Positions 9,525 through 19,629 of a stretch of DNA of 64,000 nucleotides are shown here, in pieces. The position numbers and the translations under genes were made by a program. Location: contig NZ_JADDXR010000002.1 of NCBI RefSeq assembly GCF_015330125.1, positions 2,306,685 to 2,370,684 on the forward strand, given 5' to 3'. Each line of letters begins with the position of its first letter. Position 1 is the first letter of the stretch. Origin of the DNA: Zobellia nedashkovskayae. Its GTDB lineage: Bacteria > Bacteroidota > Bacteroidia > Flavobacteriales > Flavobacteriaceae. The notes under the pieces were generated by a model that was not told the origin of the DNA, did no database searches, and saw only the letters and a program-made list of their open reading frames with translations.

Positions 9525-10406
9525 ATGAGTGCTCCTAGTATTGAAAAGACATTGACGCCTAAGGAAACTTTTATTTACAAAGACCTTATTGGTCCTTTTT
9601 TTAACCCCAATTGGCACTTTCATCCTGAGTTCCAGATTTCATATATCATGGAGGGTGAGGGAACTCGTTTTATTGGTGACCATGTGCATAATTTTAAGAA
9701 GGGTGATTTGGTTATGACAGGCCCCAACCTACCGCATCTATGGCGAAACGATAATGCTTATTTTAAGAAAGACAGCGGGTTGTCTACTAGAGGATTAGTG
9801 ATTTACTTTGATCATGTACTATTAAGTGAGCCACTTCTTGAGATGGAGGAGTTTTATAAAATAAATAAACTTGTAGCAAATTCCTTAAGAGGAATAGAGT
9901 TTCATGGAGAAACAAGGGAGATGATAATTAAGTTTCTTTTAGAGCTTGATCAGAAAAAAGGCTTCAAGCGAATTCTAAAACTTCTGGAAATTTTAGATAC
10001 GTTAGCCAATAGTAAAGAATATACAATATTGGCCAGTCCAAATTATATGAATGCGTTTAAAGGAGGCGATGCCGAAAAAATGCGCAAAGTATATGATTAT
10101 GTAATCACGAATTTTAAGACCAGTATATCTTTAGATGAGGCCGCCGGTTTGTTAAATATGACCACCACATCATTCTGTAGATATTTTAAACCAAGGGCCA
10201 ATAAGACCTTTACACGCTTTGTTAATGAGATACGCATTGGGCATGCAAGGAAATTGCTTTTAGAGGATAATTTTAATATTTCGCAAATAAGTTATGAATG
10301 TGGATATAACGCATTGTCTAATTTCAATAGGCAGTTTAAATCTATTACAGAGATGTGTCCGCTTGAATATCGCAAGTTATTTTTAAACATTCAAAAACCA
10401 GTATAA
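9525..10406 (+). CDS. AraC-family regulator with an N-terminal cupin sensor domain
   Basis: 293 residues. The N-terminal part (about 15-110) is a cupin-like ligand-binding domain: NPNWHFHPEFQISYIMEG and GDHVHNFKKGDLVMTGPNLPHLW show the usual His-rich cupin blocks. The C-terminal about 100 residues are a double helix-turn-helix AraC domain (SISLDEAAGLLNMTTTSFCRYFK; NISQISYECGYNALSNFNRQFK). It lies between the cytochrome-fusion gene (divergent) and the isomerase and ThuA genes (same strand). That makes it a likely local regulator responding to a small sugar-like ligand, an inference from position only. The start is the first ATG after an AT-rich leader. Confidence 0.9.
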   Translation: MSAPSIEKTLTPKETFIYKDLIGPFFNPNWHFHPEFQISYIMEGEGTRFIGDHVHNFKKGDLVMTGPNLPHLWRNDNAYFKKDSGLSTRGLVIYFDHVLLSEPLLEMEEFYKINKLVANSLRGIEFHGETREMIIKFLLELDQKKGFKRILKLLEILDTLANSKEYTILASPNYMNAFKGGDAEKMRKVYDYVITNFKTSISLDEAAGLLNMTTTSFCRYFKPRANKTFTRFVNEIRIGHARKLLLEDNFNISQISYECGYNALSNFNRQFKSITEMCPLEYRKLFLNIQKPV

Positions 10407-10498
10407 CAGGACAAAATTGAACAGTGTGTAACATTTAAAAAGAAAAAAAAGTACCAGTCTTTAAGAAGATATAGGAATTTTCAAGTTTCATTTAGTCC

Positions 10499-10506
10499 TA
10501 AATTTG
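10499..10506 (+). promoter_or_regulatory. -7 box upstream of the isomerase gene
   Basis: TAAATTTG matches the TAnnTTTG consensus exactly and lies 104 nt before the isomerase start codon. No TTTG is found at the -33 position, so it may need an activator such as the adjacent AraC protein (inference). Confidence 0.45.
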
Positions 10507-10610
10507 TTCGCTGACCGAAATTTTAAGTCGAAAAACTGAATATATAGGACGACAGATTTAAATTTTACCTGAGGAAATTTTACGCCAGATTTTTAACTAA
10601 CCATTATATA

Positions 10611-11456
10611 ATGAAAATAGGAATGAATATGTTGCTTTGGACGAATCACGTCACCGAGCAGCACTTTGGTATTGTAGATGATTTAAAAAAAACCGGGTAT
10701 GACGGTATTGAACTCTTCTTTGGAGAGGGCAGTAAAAAATATTATTCAGAATTAGGTAATCATTTTTCCGGTATAAATATGGGGGTTACTGGAGTAGCAT
10801 CCCTATCGGCCGATCAAAATATAGCTAGTCCAGATAAGAAAGTCAGGGAAGCTGGTTTAGAACGCTTAAAATGGTCAATTGATATGGGAGCGGCTGCTAA
10901 TGCAGAAGTCTTATGCGGACCTTTTCATTCCACCTTTGCTTTATTTACACGAAAACCACCAACCTTAGAGGAAAAGAAGTGGAGTAATGAGATGTTGTTT
11001 AAAGCTGCTGAATATGCCAAAGGAGCCAATATTATCCTTACTCCAGAAGCTGTAAATAGATTTGAGTGTTATCTATATAATACTATGGCAGATTTAGGTG
11101 ATATGGTCAAGGAAGTAAACCATCCAAATTTGGGTGCTATGTTTGATACGCATCATGCGAATATTGAGGAAAAAAGTCAATCTGGTGCTATTAGAACCAT
11201 AGCTCCTTATTTGAAACATGTGCACATAAGTGAAAATGATAGAGGAACACCGGGTAGGGGACAAGTAAATTGGCCAGATGTTTTCTCCGCTTTAAATGAT
11301 ATTAAGTACAAAGGATGGGTTACTATTGAAGCTTTTAGCACAACCATACCAGAGTTTGCAAATGCTATTAATGTTTGGCGTAACTACTCTCCGGTAGAAG
11401 AAGTATATACAGAAGGATTTAAGCTCATATCCGAAGGCATAGGAATTACCAAATAA
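10611..11456 (+). CDS. Sugar isomerase/epimerase-like TIM-barrel protein
   Basis: 281 residues of the xylose-isomerase-like TIM-barrel superfamily. MKIGMNMLLWT opens the first strand. Candidate metal and substrate ligands are PEAVNRFE (Glu), MFDTHHAN (Asp, His), KHVHISENDRGTPGRG (His) and WVTIEAF (Glu). The GTPGRG and FDTHHAN motifs resemble D-tagatose/D-psicose 3-epimerases and hydroxypyruvate-isomerase relatives rather than true xylose isomerase. It is cytoplasmic with no signal sequence. It precedes the ThuA-like lipoprotein by about 20 bp, so the two probably share a transcript. The exact substrate cannot be assigned. Confidence 0.82.
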   Translation: MKIGMNMLLWTNHVTEQHFGIVDDLKKTGYDGIELFFGEGSKKYYSELGNHFSGINMGVTGVASLSADQNIASPDKKVREAGLERLKWSIDMGAAANAEVLCGPFHSTFALFTRKPPTLEEKKWSNEMLFKAAEYAKGANIILTPEAVNRFECYLYNTMADLGDMVKEVNHPNLGAMFDTHHANIEEKSQSGAIRTIAPYLKHVHISENDRGTPGRGQVNWPDVFSALNDIKYKGWVTIEAFSTTIPEFANAINVWRNYSPVEEVYTEGFKLISEGIGITK

Positions 11457-11477
11457 GCATCTCTAAACTTGAACAGA

Positions 11478-12599
11478 ATGAAAAATGTATTACCAATCGT
11501 AATTTGTCTAATTTTATTTGCGTGTAAAGAGCAGAAAAATACAAGTACTAAAGAACCTGAAATGGCTCAAGAGGTGAATTCTCCCAAAAAATGGCTAACC
11601 TTTGAGGGTGCCGATGAAAATGCAAAACATATTGTAATGATTTCGGGAGATGAGGAGTACCGTTCAGAAGAAGCTTTACCGCAACTGGCAAAAATTTTAT
11701 CTAAACATCATGGTTTTAAATGTACCGTTCTTTTTGCTCAAGAAGAGGATAAGCCAGGCATTGTAAACGCGAATTATGGTAAAAATATACCAGGTTTGGA
11801 AGCTTTGACTTCGGCAGATATGATGGTGGTTTTCACACGGTTCCGTGCACTTCCAGATAATCAAATGAAATATATAGATGATTATCTAAAATCCGGTAAA
11901 CCGGTTATGGGATTAAGAACGGCAACTCATGGTTTCAATTTCCCAGAAGATTCTGATTCGCAATACGCACATTATAGTTTCAATTATAAGGGAGATAAGA
12001 CCGAATGGGATGGTGGTTTTGGTCGCTTAGTACTTGGTGAAACTTGGATAAATCATCACGGGCACCACAAACATCAAAGTACTAAAGGTATGGTTGCTAT
12101 AGGGGCAAATACTACGGGTATCACTAATGGAATTTCTGATGGGGACGTCTGGGGAGCTAGTGATGTATATGGCGTTACACTTCCACTTCCGGGTGATTCA
12201 CAGCCTATAATTTTAGGGCAAGTGATGAATAGAAAAGGAGAATATGACGAAAGTGATGTTTTCTACGGAATGAGACCTACGGATGATGAAATTGCAACAA
12301 CAAATAAAGATGGTGAAAATTTGGGTGATGAATTAATGCCAGTTACTTGGGTAAAGAGCTATCAACTACCAGGTGGTGTAAAAGGAAAAGCATTTACATC
12401 TACTGTAGGTGCTGCTAATGATCTATTAATAGAAGGTACAAGAAGATTATTGGTCAATGGCATATTCTGGGGACTTGACTTACAAATTCCAGAAAAGGCA
12501 GACGTTACTATAGTAGGTGATTATAATCCTACCAAATTTGAATTTAGAAAAGCTGAGTACTGGCCAGCAAAACAGGTTAGTGTTGAGAGTTTTGAGTAG
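11478..12599 (+). CDS. ThuA-like-domain lipoprotein
   Basis: 373 residues. The start is taken at the ATG of MKNVLPIVICLILFACKEQ because it gives a clean lipoprotein signal with lipid-anchored Cys at about residue 17. An in-frame TTG nine bases upstream would spoil the signal. The body has the class I amidotransferase-like ThuA fold: HIVMISGDEEYRSEEALP, ADMMVVFTRFRALPDNQM, GKPVMGLRTATHGF, WINHHGHHKHQS. ThuA-like proteins are linked to disaccharide use, including 3-keto-sugar pathways in some bacteria, but the catalytic role is poorly defined. It ends the small + strand unit with the isomerase and converges on the transporter gene 8 bp away. Confidence 0.82.
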   Translation: MKNVLPIVICLILFACKEQKNTSTKEPEMAQEVNSPKKWLTFEGADENAKHIVMISGDEEYRSEEALPQLAKILSKHHGFKCTVLFAQEEDKPGIVNANYGKNIPGLEALTSADMMVVFTRFRALPDNQMKYIDDYLKSGKPVMGLRTATHGFNFPEDSDSQYAHYSFNYKGDKTEWDGGFGRLVLGETWINHHGHHKHQSTKGMVAIGANTTGITNGISDGDVWGASDVYGVTLPLPGDSQPIILGQVMNRKGEYDESDVFYGMRPTDDEIATTNKDGENLGDELMPVTWVKSYQLPGGVKGKAFTSTVGAANDLLIEGTRRLLVNGIFWGLDLQIPEKADVTIVGDYNPTKFEFRKAEYWPAKQVSVESFE

Positions 12600-12607
12600 G
12601 CTTATAT

Positions 12608-13465
12608 TTATTTAAAAGTATATCTTTTATCGCGGGCTTTGTAAGCAACATTCATTACGAGGCCTGTGATTATTAAAAGTATACCCACTAAACTCCAGAT
12701 GGTGTATACTTCGCCCAACCACATAAATCCGATGAGTCCCGTGAATAATACTTCTAAATATTTAAAGGGAGCTACAAGGTTGTTAGAGGCTATTTGAAAG
12801 GCTTTTGTCATATATAGTTGCCCTATGAATCCGAAGAATCCTAGTGTGGATAGGAACAACCAATCAATACCAACCGGAGTTTGCCAATAAGGAATAGCGA
12901 AAACACCACCGAATATAGTGGCGGTAAACATGAAGTAATTTACGATTACAATAGGGTGGTCACTCTTTCCTATTTTACTGATGATAATATATACCAGTCC
13001 GCTAAGAAGTGCAGCTCCAAACACTAAAAGAAGCCCTGTATTATCAAGGTTGGAGTCAAGGCCTTTCAAGGTTAAAACACCTATAAATGAAATTATAAAG
13101 AATAGCCATTGCACAGGTTTTATTTTCTCCTTCAATAGATATATGGCAAAAATGGCCGAAAAAATAGGAGCCAAATAACGCAATGAAACAGCTGTACCAG
13201 CAGATAGATATTTTAATGACATAAAGAAAAGAGTCATTGAGCTGGTGCCTACAATTGCACGAAGTACCAATAGTTTTTTATTGTTTCCTAAAACGGGAAT
13301 TTTCAGTCGTTTTAGGATAGCCATGGTAAGTATAAAAGAACCGAAACCTCTAAAAAAAACAATTTGATAAACGCTATAGTGCTGTAATTGTTTTACGGCA
13401 ACATTCATTAGGGTGAATGCCAAAGCACTAATTATCATGTAAAAGAGAACTTTTTTAATGTTCAT
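12608..13465 (-). CDS. EamA/DMT-family transporter
   Basis: 285 residues with about ten hydrophobic segments in the duplicated EamA pattern. The first repeat begins FYMIISALAFTLMNVAVKQL; the second, near residue 150, carries GAALLSGLVYIIISKIG. The C-terminal motif APFKYLEVLFTGLIGFMWLGE is typical of drug/metabolite transporters of the RhaT/YdcZ type. It sits in the inner membrane. The substrate is unknown; the superfamily exports amino acids and metabolites. It stands alone between the ThuA gene (convergent) and the gltBD terminator. Confidence 0.88.
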   Translation of the reverse strand: MNIKKVLFYMIISALAFTLMNVAVKQLQHYSVYQIVFFRGFGSFILTMAILKRLKIPVLGNNKKLLVLRAIVGTSSMTLFFMSLKYLSAGTAVSLRYLAPIFSAIFAIYLLKEKIKPVQWLFFIISFIGVLTLKGLDSNLDNTGLLLVFGAALLSGLVYIIISKIGKSDHPIVIVNYFMFTATIFGGVFAIPYWQTPVGIDWLFLSTLGFFGFIGQLYMTKAFQIASNNLVAPFKYLEVLFTGLIGFMWLGEVYTIWSLVGILLIITGLVMNVAYKARDKRYTFK

Positions 13466-13508
13466 AATAGGAAACCTGTATGGCTTTTACTACGGGGATG
13501 TACTGGAT

Positions 13509-13541
13509 AAAAAAATCCAACCCAATACTATTGGGTTGGAT
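13509..13541 (-). terminator. Terminator of the gltB-gltD operon
   Basis: A perfect 12-bp stem (13515-13526 with 13530-13541) with a 3-nt loop is followed on the - strand by a T tract (A7 on the + strand). It lies 35 nt past the gltD stop codon. Confidence 0.9.
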
Positions 13542-13575
13542 CATATAAATTATTGTCTATAAAACTAACCCTAGG

Positions 13576-15042
13576 TTATACCCTTGGTAAATCTCCTTCG
13601 CCTTTTAAAGGTAGAGCAGATTCTCCCATTAGATACTTATCTACATGATAAGCGGCTTGACGACCTTCTGAAATAGCCCAAACAATTAGTGATTGACCAC
13701 GTCTTTGGTCACCCGCAGCAAATATCCCTGGTACATTGGTCTTATAATCTTCTTCGCTAGCTTTGATATTAGTTCTTGCATCTGCTTCAATGCCTAATTG
13801 CTCAGCAATCGTCATTTCGGAACCAGTAAATCCTAATGCTAAAAGAGCTAGTTCACATTTCCATTCTTTCTCCGTGCCAGGAACTTCTTTTAGTTGTGGT
13901 CGTTGTCCTGGTGTTTTAATCCATTCCACTTCAGAAGTAACTAGTCCGGTAAGATTACCATCTTTATCCCCTAAGAATTTTTTGGTAGATATGCTGAAAA
14001 AACGTTCGGCACCTTCCTTGTGAGAAGTACTCGTTTTTAAACGCATAGGCCAAAAAGGCCAAGGCTGTCCTTCGGGTCTTTCAGTAGTGGACATAGGCAT
14101 AATCTCAAAGTTTGAAACGGAAGTTGCTCCGTGTCTAATTGAAGTACCTATGCAGTCAGAACCAGTATCACCTCCACCAATAACAACAACATCTTTGCCA
14201 GTGGCCATTATTTCATTTTCAAAGGTTTTAACACCATCTACTCTGCGGTTGTTTTGTGGTAAGAAATCCATAGCCTGTACAACACCTTTTAGGTCTGCAC
14301 CTTCAATAGGTAGATTTCTGCGAACAGTAGCGCCTCCTGAAAGTACTACGGCATCAAAATCATTCTGAAGTTGTTCGCCAGAAATGTCTTTTCCCACATT
14401 AACTCCACATTTAAACTCAATACCTTCTTCTTCAAGAACCTTAAGTCTACGGTCTATGACATTTTTTTCCATCTTAAAGTCGGGAATACCATAACGTAAT
14501 AATCCGCCTGGTTTTTCGTCTCTTTCAAAAACAGTAACATGGTGTCCAGCACGGTTTAGTTGTTGTGCGGCAGCAAGACCTGCAGGCCCACTACCTACTA
14601 CAGCTACTTTTTTGTCCGTTCTCTTACCTGGTGGTTCAGCAACTATCCATCCTTTTTTAAAGGCGGTTTCTACAATATTCTTCTCAATATTCTCTATAGT
14701 AACTGGGTCTTCATTGATTCCCAAAACACAAGCCTCTTCGCACGGTGCCGGACAAAGTCTGCCGGTAAATTCCGGGAAGTTGTTCGTTGAGTGCAAAATT
14801 GTAGCTGCTTTTTCCCATTTTCCGCGGTATACCGCATCATTAAAGTCTGGAATCAAGTTACCTAATGGACAACCACTATGGCAAAAAGGAATGCCACAGT
14901 CCATACATCTTGCACCTTGATCTTTAAGTTCTGGCTCATTCAATGGAACGGTGAACTCATGATAACTTTTTACGCGTTCTTCAACAGGCGCGTATGATTC
15001 TACTTTTCTATCGAATTCCAAAAATCCTGTAATCTTTCCCAT
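13576..15042 (-). CDS. gltD: Glutamate synthase small subunit
   Basis: 488 residues, the usual length for GltD. The N-terminal cysteine cluster CMDCGIPFCHSGCPLG binds Fe-S centres. VAVVGSGPAGLAAAQQLNRAG is split by the FAD GxGxxG fold, and VVVIGGGDTGSDCIG is the NADPH-binding fold. The C-terminus has GIFAAGDQRRGQSLIVWAI. The subunit passes electrons from NADPH to GltB, where 2-oxoglutarate and glutamine are converted to two glutamates. It follows gltB with a 9-bp gap in the same operon, which ends at the hairpin near 13509-13541. Confidence 0.97.
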   Translation of the reverse strand: MGKITGFLEFDRKVESYAPVEERVKSYHEFTVPLNEPELKDQGARCMDCGIPFCHSGCPLGNLIPDFNDAVYRGKWEKAATILHSTNNFPEFTGRLCPAPCEEACVLGINEDPVTIENIEKNIVETAFKKGWIVAEPPGKRTDKKVAVVGSGPAGLAAAQQLNRAGHHVTVFERDEKPGGLLRYGIPDFKMEKNVIDRRLKVLEEEGIEFKCGVNVGKDISGEQLQNDFDAVVLSGGATVRRNLPIEGADLKGVVQAMDFLPQNNRRVDGVKTFENEIMATGKDVVVIGGGDTGSDCIGTSIRHGATSVSNFEIMPMSTTERPEGQPWPFWPMRLKTSTSHKEGAERFFSISTKKFLGDKDGNLTGLVTSEVEWIKTPGQRPQLKEVPGTEKEWKCELALLALGFTGSEMTIAEQLGIEADARTNIKASEEDYKTNVPGIFAAGDQRRGQSLIVWAISEGRQAAYHVDKYLMGESALPLKGEGDLPRV

Positions 15043-15051
15043 TTCTCGATT

Positions 15052-18000
15052 TTAAATAGTTTCTAATTTTTCTCTTTCCATACGTAGTAATGCCTGTTTG
15101 TATTCTTCAGGTAAGACCTTGATAAATTTAGGTAGGCAATCTTCCCATTTCTCTAAAATACGCTGTGCTAGCGGACTCAAAGTAGAGTTATAGTGACTTT
15201 CTATTAAATCTTTCAATTCTTTAATGTCATTATCTTCAGTAACCTCCAATAAATTTAGGTCAGTGTTGTTACATTTCTTCTTAAAGGTGCCATTCTGGTC
15301 ATATATGAAGGCTATTCCACCACTCATACCTGCTCCAAAGTTTCTTCCTACCTCTCCAAGAATTACGGCAACACCTCCGGTCATGTATTCACAACCATGA
15401 TCACCAATACCTTCTACTACCGCTTTGGCACCTGAGTTACGAACGCAGAAACGTTCACCTGCCCTACCATTTATATAAGCGCGTCCAGCCGTTGCTCCAT
15501 AGAGGGTAACGTTACCGGTAATTACGTTGTCTTCCGGTACAATGGTACATTTTTCAGGAACCTTAATAACCAATTTAGCACCAGATAATCCTTTGCCAAG
15601 GTAATCGTTGGTATTTCCGTTAACGGTCATTGTTAAACCTCTAGTTGCAAAAGCACCAAAGCTTTGTCCTGCGGAACCTGTAAAATTTAATCTCAAAGTG
15701 TTTATTGGTAACCCTTGTGCACCGTATACTTTGGAAATTTCATTACTGATAATCGCTCCAACAGCTCTATCCGTATTTTTAATAGGAAATTCTAACGTTA
15801 GTTTTTCTTTTCTAAATAAAGATGGATTTGCCTTTGCGATAATTTCAAATTCTATTGACTTATCAATATCGTGTGTCTGTTGCTGTGTGTTGTAAAACTT
15901 GGTTCCTGCCGGTACATCAACCTGATATAAAATCGGAGTTAAATCGATTCCTGCAGATTTATAATGATCAATTGCTTTCTTACGGTCTAATTTCTGAACC
16001 TGACCAACCATTTCGTTGATAGTTCTGAAACCTAACTGCGCCATGATCTCACGTAATTCTTGTGCTACAAAATACATGTAGTTAACAACGTGTTCCGGCT
16101 TGCCAGCAAATTTCTTACGTAGTTCTGGGTTTTGTGTGGCGATACCTACTGGGCAGGTATTTAAATGACAAACCCGCATCATAATACAACCTGATGCAAC
16201 AAGTGGAGCCGTTGCAAAACCAAACTCTTCCGCACCTAGTAAACAGGCTACAGCAACGTCACGACCAGTTTTAAGCTGACCGTCACATTCAAGAACTATC
16301 CTATTTCTAAGGTCGTTCATGACCAAAGTCTGCTGTGCTTCCGCAATACCAAGTTCCCAAGGTAGACCAGCATGTTTTAATGATGTTAATGGAGAAGCTC
16401 CAGTACCTCCGTCAAATCCGGAAATAAGAACAACATCTGCTTTTGCTTTAGAAACCCCAGCGGCAACAGTACCTACACCAACCTCGGAAACCAGTTTCAC
16501 GTTTATACGCGCTTCTCTGTTAGCCGATTTTAAATCGTATATCAATTGCGAAAGATCTTCAATTGAGTAAATATCGTGATGTGGTGGAGGTGAAATCAAT
16601 CCTACATAAGGAGTGGAGTTTCTAGTTTTAGCAATGGATGGGTTAACCTTTGGACCAGGTAGTTGACCACCTTCGCCTGGTTTAGCACCCTGTGCCATCT
16701 TAATTTGTATTTCTTTTGCATTGGTCAAATAATCGGAAGTTACACCGAAACGACCTGAGGCAACTTGTTTTATAGCACTGTTCCTCCAATCACCTGTGGC
16801 ATTTTTGTAGAAACGCTCAGCATCTTCTCCGCCTTCACCAGAATTACTTTTTCCGCCAATACGGTTCATGGCAATAGCCAAATTTTCGTGAGCTTCTTTA
16901 CTAATAGATCCGTAAGACATTGCTCCGGTCTTGAAACGTTTTACGATTTCCGTCCACGGTTCTACATCTTCTAAAGGAATAGGGTCATAGTTAGAGAATT
17001 CAAACAATCCACGAATAGTCATCAAGTTTTTAGACTGTTCGTTCACCATTTGAGCGTACTCTTTGTAGGTGTCATTTTCGTTACCACGTACAGCTTTCTG
17101 TAATTTGGCTACAGTTAACGGGTTGAACATATGTTTTTCTCCATCACGTCTCCAGCGGTATTCTCCACCAATTTCGAGATCTAGATTAGCCGCAATTTCT
17201 TGTGTGCTGAACGCTTTCTTATGGCGCTTGGCTACTTCTTTTTCAATTTGATACAAACCTATACCTTGAATACGTGTAGGTGTGTTTGGTAGATATTTTT
17301 CTACTACTTTGGTGTTGATGCCAATACACTCAAAAAGTTGAGAACCTCGGTAAGAATTCAAAGTAGAAATACCAATTTTGTTCATTACCTTAAGAATACC
17401 TGTTCCAACAGCTTTGTTATAATTCTTAATGGCTTCTTCAGCAGTGAAATCGGTAATATTGTTTTCTTCTATTTGTTCACCAATAATTTCGTTTACCAAG
17501 TACGGATTAATAGCACTGGCGCCAAAACCGAACAGTAGACAGAAGTGGTGTACTTCTCTAGGTTCAGCAGATTCTATTATGATACTTAGTTTATTACGTT
17601 TGCCTAGGCGCTGAAGGCCACTGTTTACGTAAGAGCATGCTAAAAGCGCAGGTATTGGCGCCATCGTTTCGCTTACGCTTCTATCTGATAAAATAATAAT
17701 ATTAGCATCCTGATCAATAGCTTTGGAAGCTTGGTCTAAAACAGACTCTAATGCATCTTCTATTCCATTATGGCCTCTTTCTATTTCGTATAGCATAGGA
17801 ATGGAAACCACTTTGTAATCTGGACTAGCGTCGTAATTTTTGATTTTATCTAAATCTTCTTTGGATATAACCGGATTCTGAATCTTCAGTTTACGACAAT
17901 GTAATTCAGAGAATTCGAATATATTATGATCACTACCTAAAGTAAGACTGATATCAGTAATCAATTCTTCACGAATACCATCCAACGGAGGGTTGGTAAC

Positions 18001-19560
18001 CTGTGCGAATAACTGTTGGAAATAATTGTAAATCAGCTGTGGACGCTCAGAAAGCACCGCAATTGGTGTATCCGAGCCCATAGAGCCAATTGGCTCCTTG
18101 GCAGTTTTACCCATTGGAAGGATAATAGTATTGATATCCTCTAGGGTATAACCAAAAACAGATTTACGTTTTTCAAGAGAAGCTTCGCCTAAAAATAACG
18201 GACAATCATTATAAGGTATATTCTTTAAGTGAACTAGGTTATTGTCTAACCATTTTTTATATGGATGGCGAGCGGCAATCTCTTCTTTAATTTCTTCGTC
18301 ATTTATGATGCGGCCTTCCTCCATATTTACCAAGAACATTTTTCCTGGCTCAAGTCTTCCATGAAACTCTACGTTTTCAGGAGCGATGTCTAGTACACCA
18401 GTTTCCGATGACATGATTACATAATCATTTTTGGTAACTGTGTATCTAGATGGGCGTAGACCATTACGGTCAAGTACTGCTCCAATATAGTTTCCATCGG
18501 TAAAAGGTACGGATGCTGGACCATCCCACGGTTCCATCATACATGAATGATACTCGTAGAAAGCTCTTTTAGCTTCCGACATATCTGGGTTTTTCTCCCA
18601 TGCTTCTGGTATCAATACCATCATTACTTCAGGTAGAGACCTTCCTGTCATCAATAAAAGTTCTACAACCATGTCCATAGTGGCAGAATCTGATTTTCCG
18701 GGAAGTATAATAGGCAAGATCTTTTTTATTTCATCTCCAAACCAATCACTTTTCAATAATTCTTCTCGTGAGCGCATTCTTGATACGTTACCACGAAGTG
18801 TGTTTATCTCACCATTGTGGCACATGTAGCGAAAAGGTTGTGCCAAATCCCAAGTAGGGAAGGTGTTAGTGGAAAAACGTTGGTGAACCAATGATAAACG
18901 GGTTACCACACGAGGATCCATTAGGTCTTTATAATATAGGCTGATGTCTTTAGGCATCAAAAGCCCTTTAAATATGATAATTTTTGTAGAAAGACTAGGT
19001 ACATAAAAGAACTGGCTTTCCGAAAGTTTTGAATTTATTACCGCATGCTCCGTGACTTTTCTTGCGATAAACAATTTAAGGTTGAAATTAAAATAGTCTT
19101 GCTCAGGATTTTCCTTAGCAATGAAAATCTGCTTTACAAAAGGCTCGGTTTCCATAGCAACACGGCCAGGAATAGATCTGTTTACCGGAACATCTCTCCA
19201 TCCTAATAAATTTAAGCCTTGTTTCTTTATGTTTTCTTCAAAAGTAGAAATACAGAAATCACGCTGATTATCTTTTTGTGGTAAGAATATGTTACCTACT
19301 GCATACTCACCTGGTTCAGGAAGTTCAAAATCACAAACCGCTTTAAAGAAATCATGTGGTACATCTATAAGGATACCCGCACCATCACCAGTCTTTCCAT
19401 CAGAACTTACCGCTCCACGGTGCTCTAATTTATCTAGTATCTCTAGTGCTTTATGGATGATATCATTAGACTTCTTTCCTTTAAGGCTACAGATAAAACC
19501 TGCGCCACAGTTGTCATGTTCAAATTCCGGTAGGTACAACCCTTGCTTCTTCAACGTCAT
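15052..19560 (-). CDS. gltB: Glutamate synthase large subunit
   Basis: 1502 residues, full length. A short propeptide of 17 residues ends at DN, followed by CGAGFICSLKG, where Cys18 is the expected N-terminal nucleophile of the glutaminase domain after processing. The synthase domain has SGEGGEDAERF, GAKPGEGGQLPGPKV, PPPHHDIYSIEDL and VLISGFDGGTGASP. The Fe-S/FMN region has CIMMRVCHLNTCPVGIATQ, and the C-terminal beta-helix has GxxG repeats (TGGVAVILGEVGRNFGAGMSGG). It makes glutamate from 2-oxoglutarate and glutamine nitrogen together with gltD. A -7 box lies only 17 nt before the start codon, so the leader is short. Confidence 0.97.
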   Translation of the reverse strand: MTLKKQGLYLPEFEHDNCGAGFICSLKGKKSNDIIHKALEILDKLEHRGAVSSDGKTGDGAGILIDVPHDFFKAVCDFELPEPGEYAVGNIFLPQKDNQRDFCISTFEENIKKQGLNLLGWRDVPVNRSIPGRVAMETEPFVKQIFIAKENPEQDYFNFNLKLFIARKVTEHAVINSKLSESQFFYVPSLSTKIIIFKGLLMPKDISLYYKDLMDPRVVTRLSLVHQRFSTNTFPTWDLAQPFRYMCHNGEINTLRGNVSRMRSREELLKSDWFGDEIKKILPIILPGKSDSATMDMVVELLLMTGRSLPEVMMVLIPEAWEKNPDMSEAKRAFYEYHSCMMEPWDGPASVPFTDGNYIGAVLDRNGLRPSRYTVTKNDYVIMSSETGVLDIAPENVEFHGRLEPGKMFLVNMEEGRIINDEEIKEEIAARHPYKKWLDNNLVHLKNIPYNDCPLFLGEASLEKRKSVFGYTLEDINTIILPMGKTAKEPIGSMGSDTPIAVLSERPQLIYNYFQQLFAQVTNPPLDGIREELITDISLTLGSDHNIFEFSELHCRKLKIQNPVISKEDLDKIKNYDASPDYKVVSIPMLYEIERGHNGIEDALESVLDQASKAIDQDANIIILSDRSVSETMAPIPALLACSYVNSGLQRLGKRNKLSIIIESAEPREVHHFCLLFGFGASAINPYLVNEIIGEQIEENNITDFTAEEAIKNYNKAVGTGILKVMNKIGISTLNSYRGSQLFECIGINTKVVEKYLPNTPTRIQGIGLYQIEKEVAKRHKKAFSTQEIAANLDLEIGGEYRWRRDGEKHMFNPLTVAKLQKAVRGNENDTYKEYAQMVNEQSKNLMTIRGLFEFSNYDPIPLEDVEPWTEIVKRFKTGAMSYGSISKEAHENLAIAMNRIGGKSNSGEGGEDAERFYKNATGDWRNSAIKQVASGRFGVTSDYLTNAKEIQIKMAQGAKPGEGGQLPGPKVNPSIAKTRNSTPYVGLISPPPHHDIYSIEDLSQLIYDLKSANREARINVKLVSEVGVGTVAAGVSKAKADVVLISGFDGGTGASPLTSLKHAGLPWELGIAEAQQTLVMNDLRNRIVLECDGQLKTGRDVAVACLLGAEEFGFATAPLVASGCIMMRVCHLNTCPVGIATQNPELRKKFAGKPEHVVNYMYFVAQELREIMAQLGFRTINEMVGQVQKLDRKKAIDHYKSAGIDLTPILYQVDVPAGTKFYNTQQQTHDIDKSIEFEIIAKANPSLFRKEKLTLEFPIKNTDRAVGAIISNEISKVYGAQGLPINTLRLNFTGSAGQSFGAFATRGLTMTVNGNTNDYLGKGLSGAKLVIKVPEKCTIVPEDNVITGNVTLYGATAGRAYINGRAGERFCVRNSGAKAVVEGIGDHGCEYMTGGVAVILGEVGRNFGAGMSGGIAFIYDQNGTFKKKCNNTDLNLLEVTEDNDIKELKDLIESHYNSTLSPLAQRILEKWEDCLPKFIKVLPEEYKQALLRMEREKLETI

Positions 19561-19577
19561 AAATTGTGGTATTTATT

Positions 19578-19585
19578 CAAAAATA
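19578..19585 (-). promoter_or_regulatory. -7 box for gltB
   Basis: On the - strand this reads TATTTTTG, an exact TAnnTTTG match, 17 nt from the gltB ATG. It implies a leader of roughly 10 nt. No -33 element is evident. Confidence 0.45.
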
Positions 19586-19629
19586 GCATTTCTGATGAAT
19601 AATTAGCAGTCATTCTTTTCAAATCAAAT

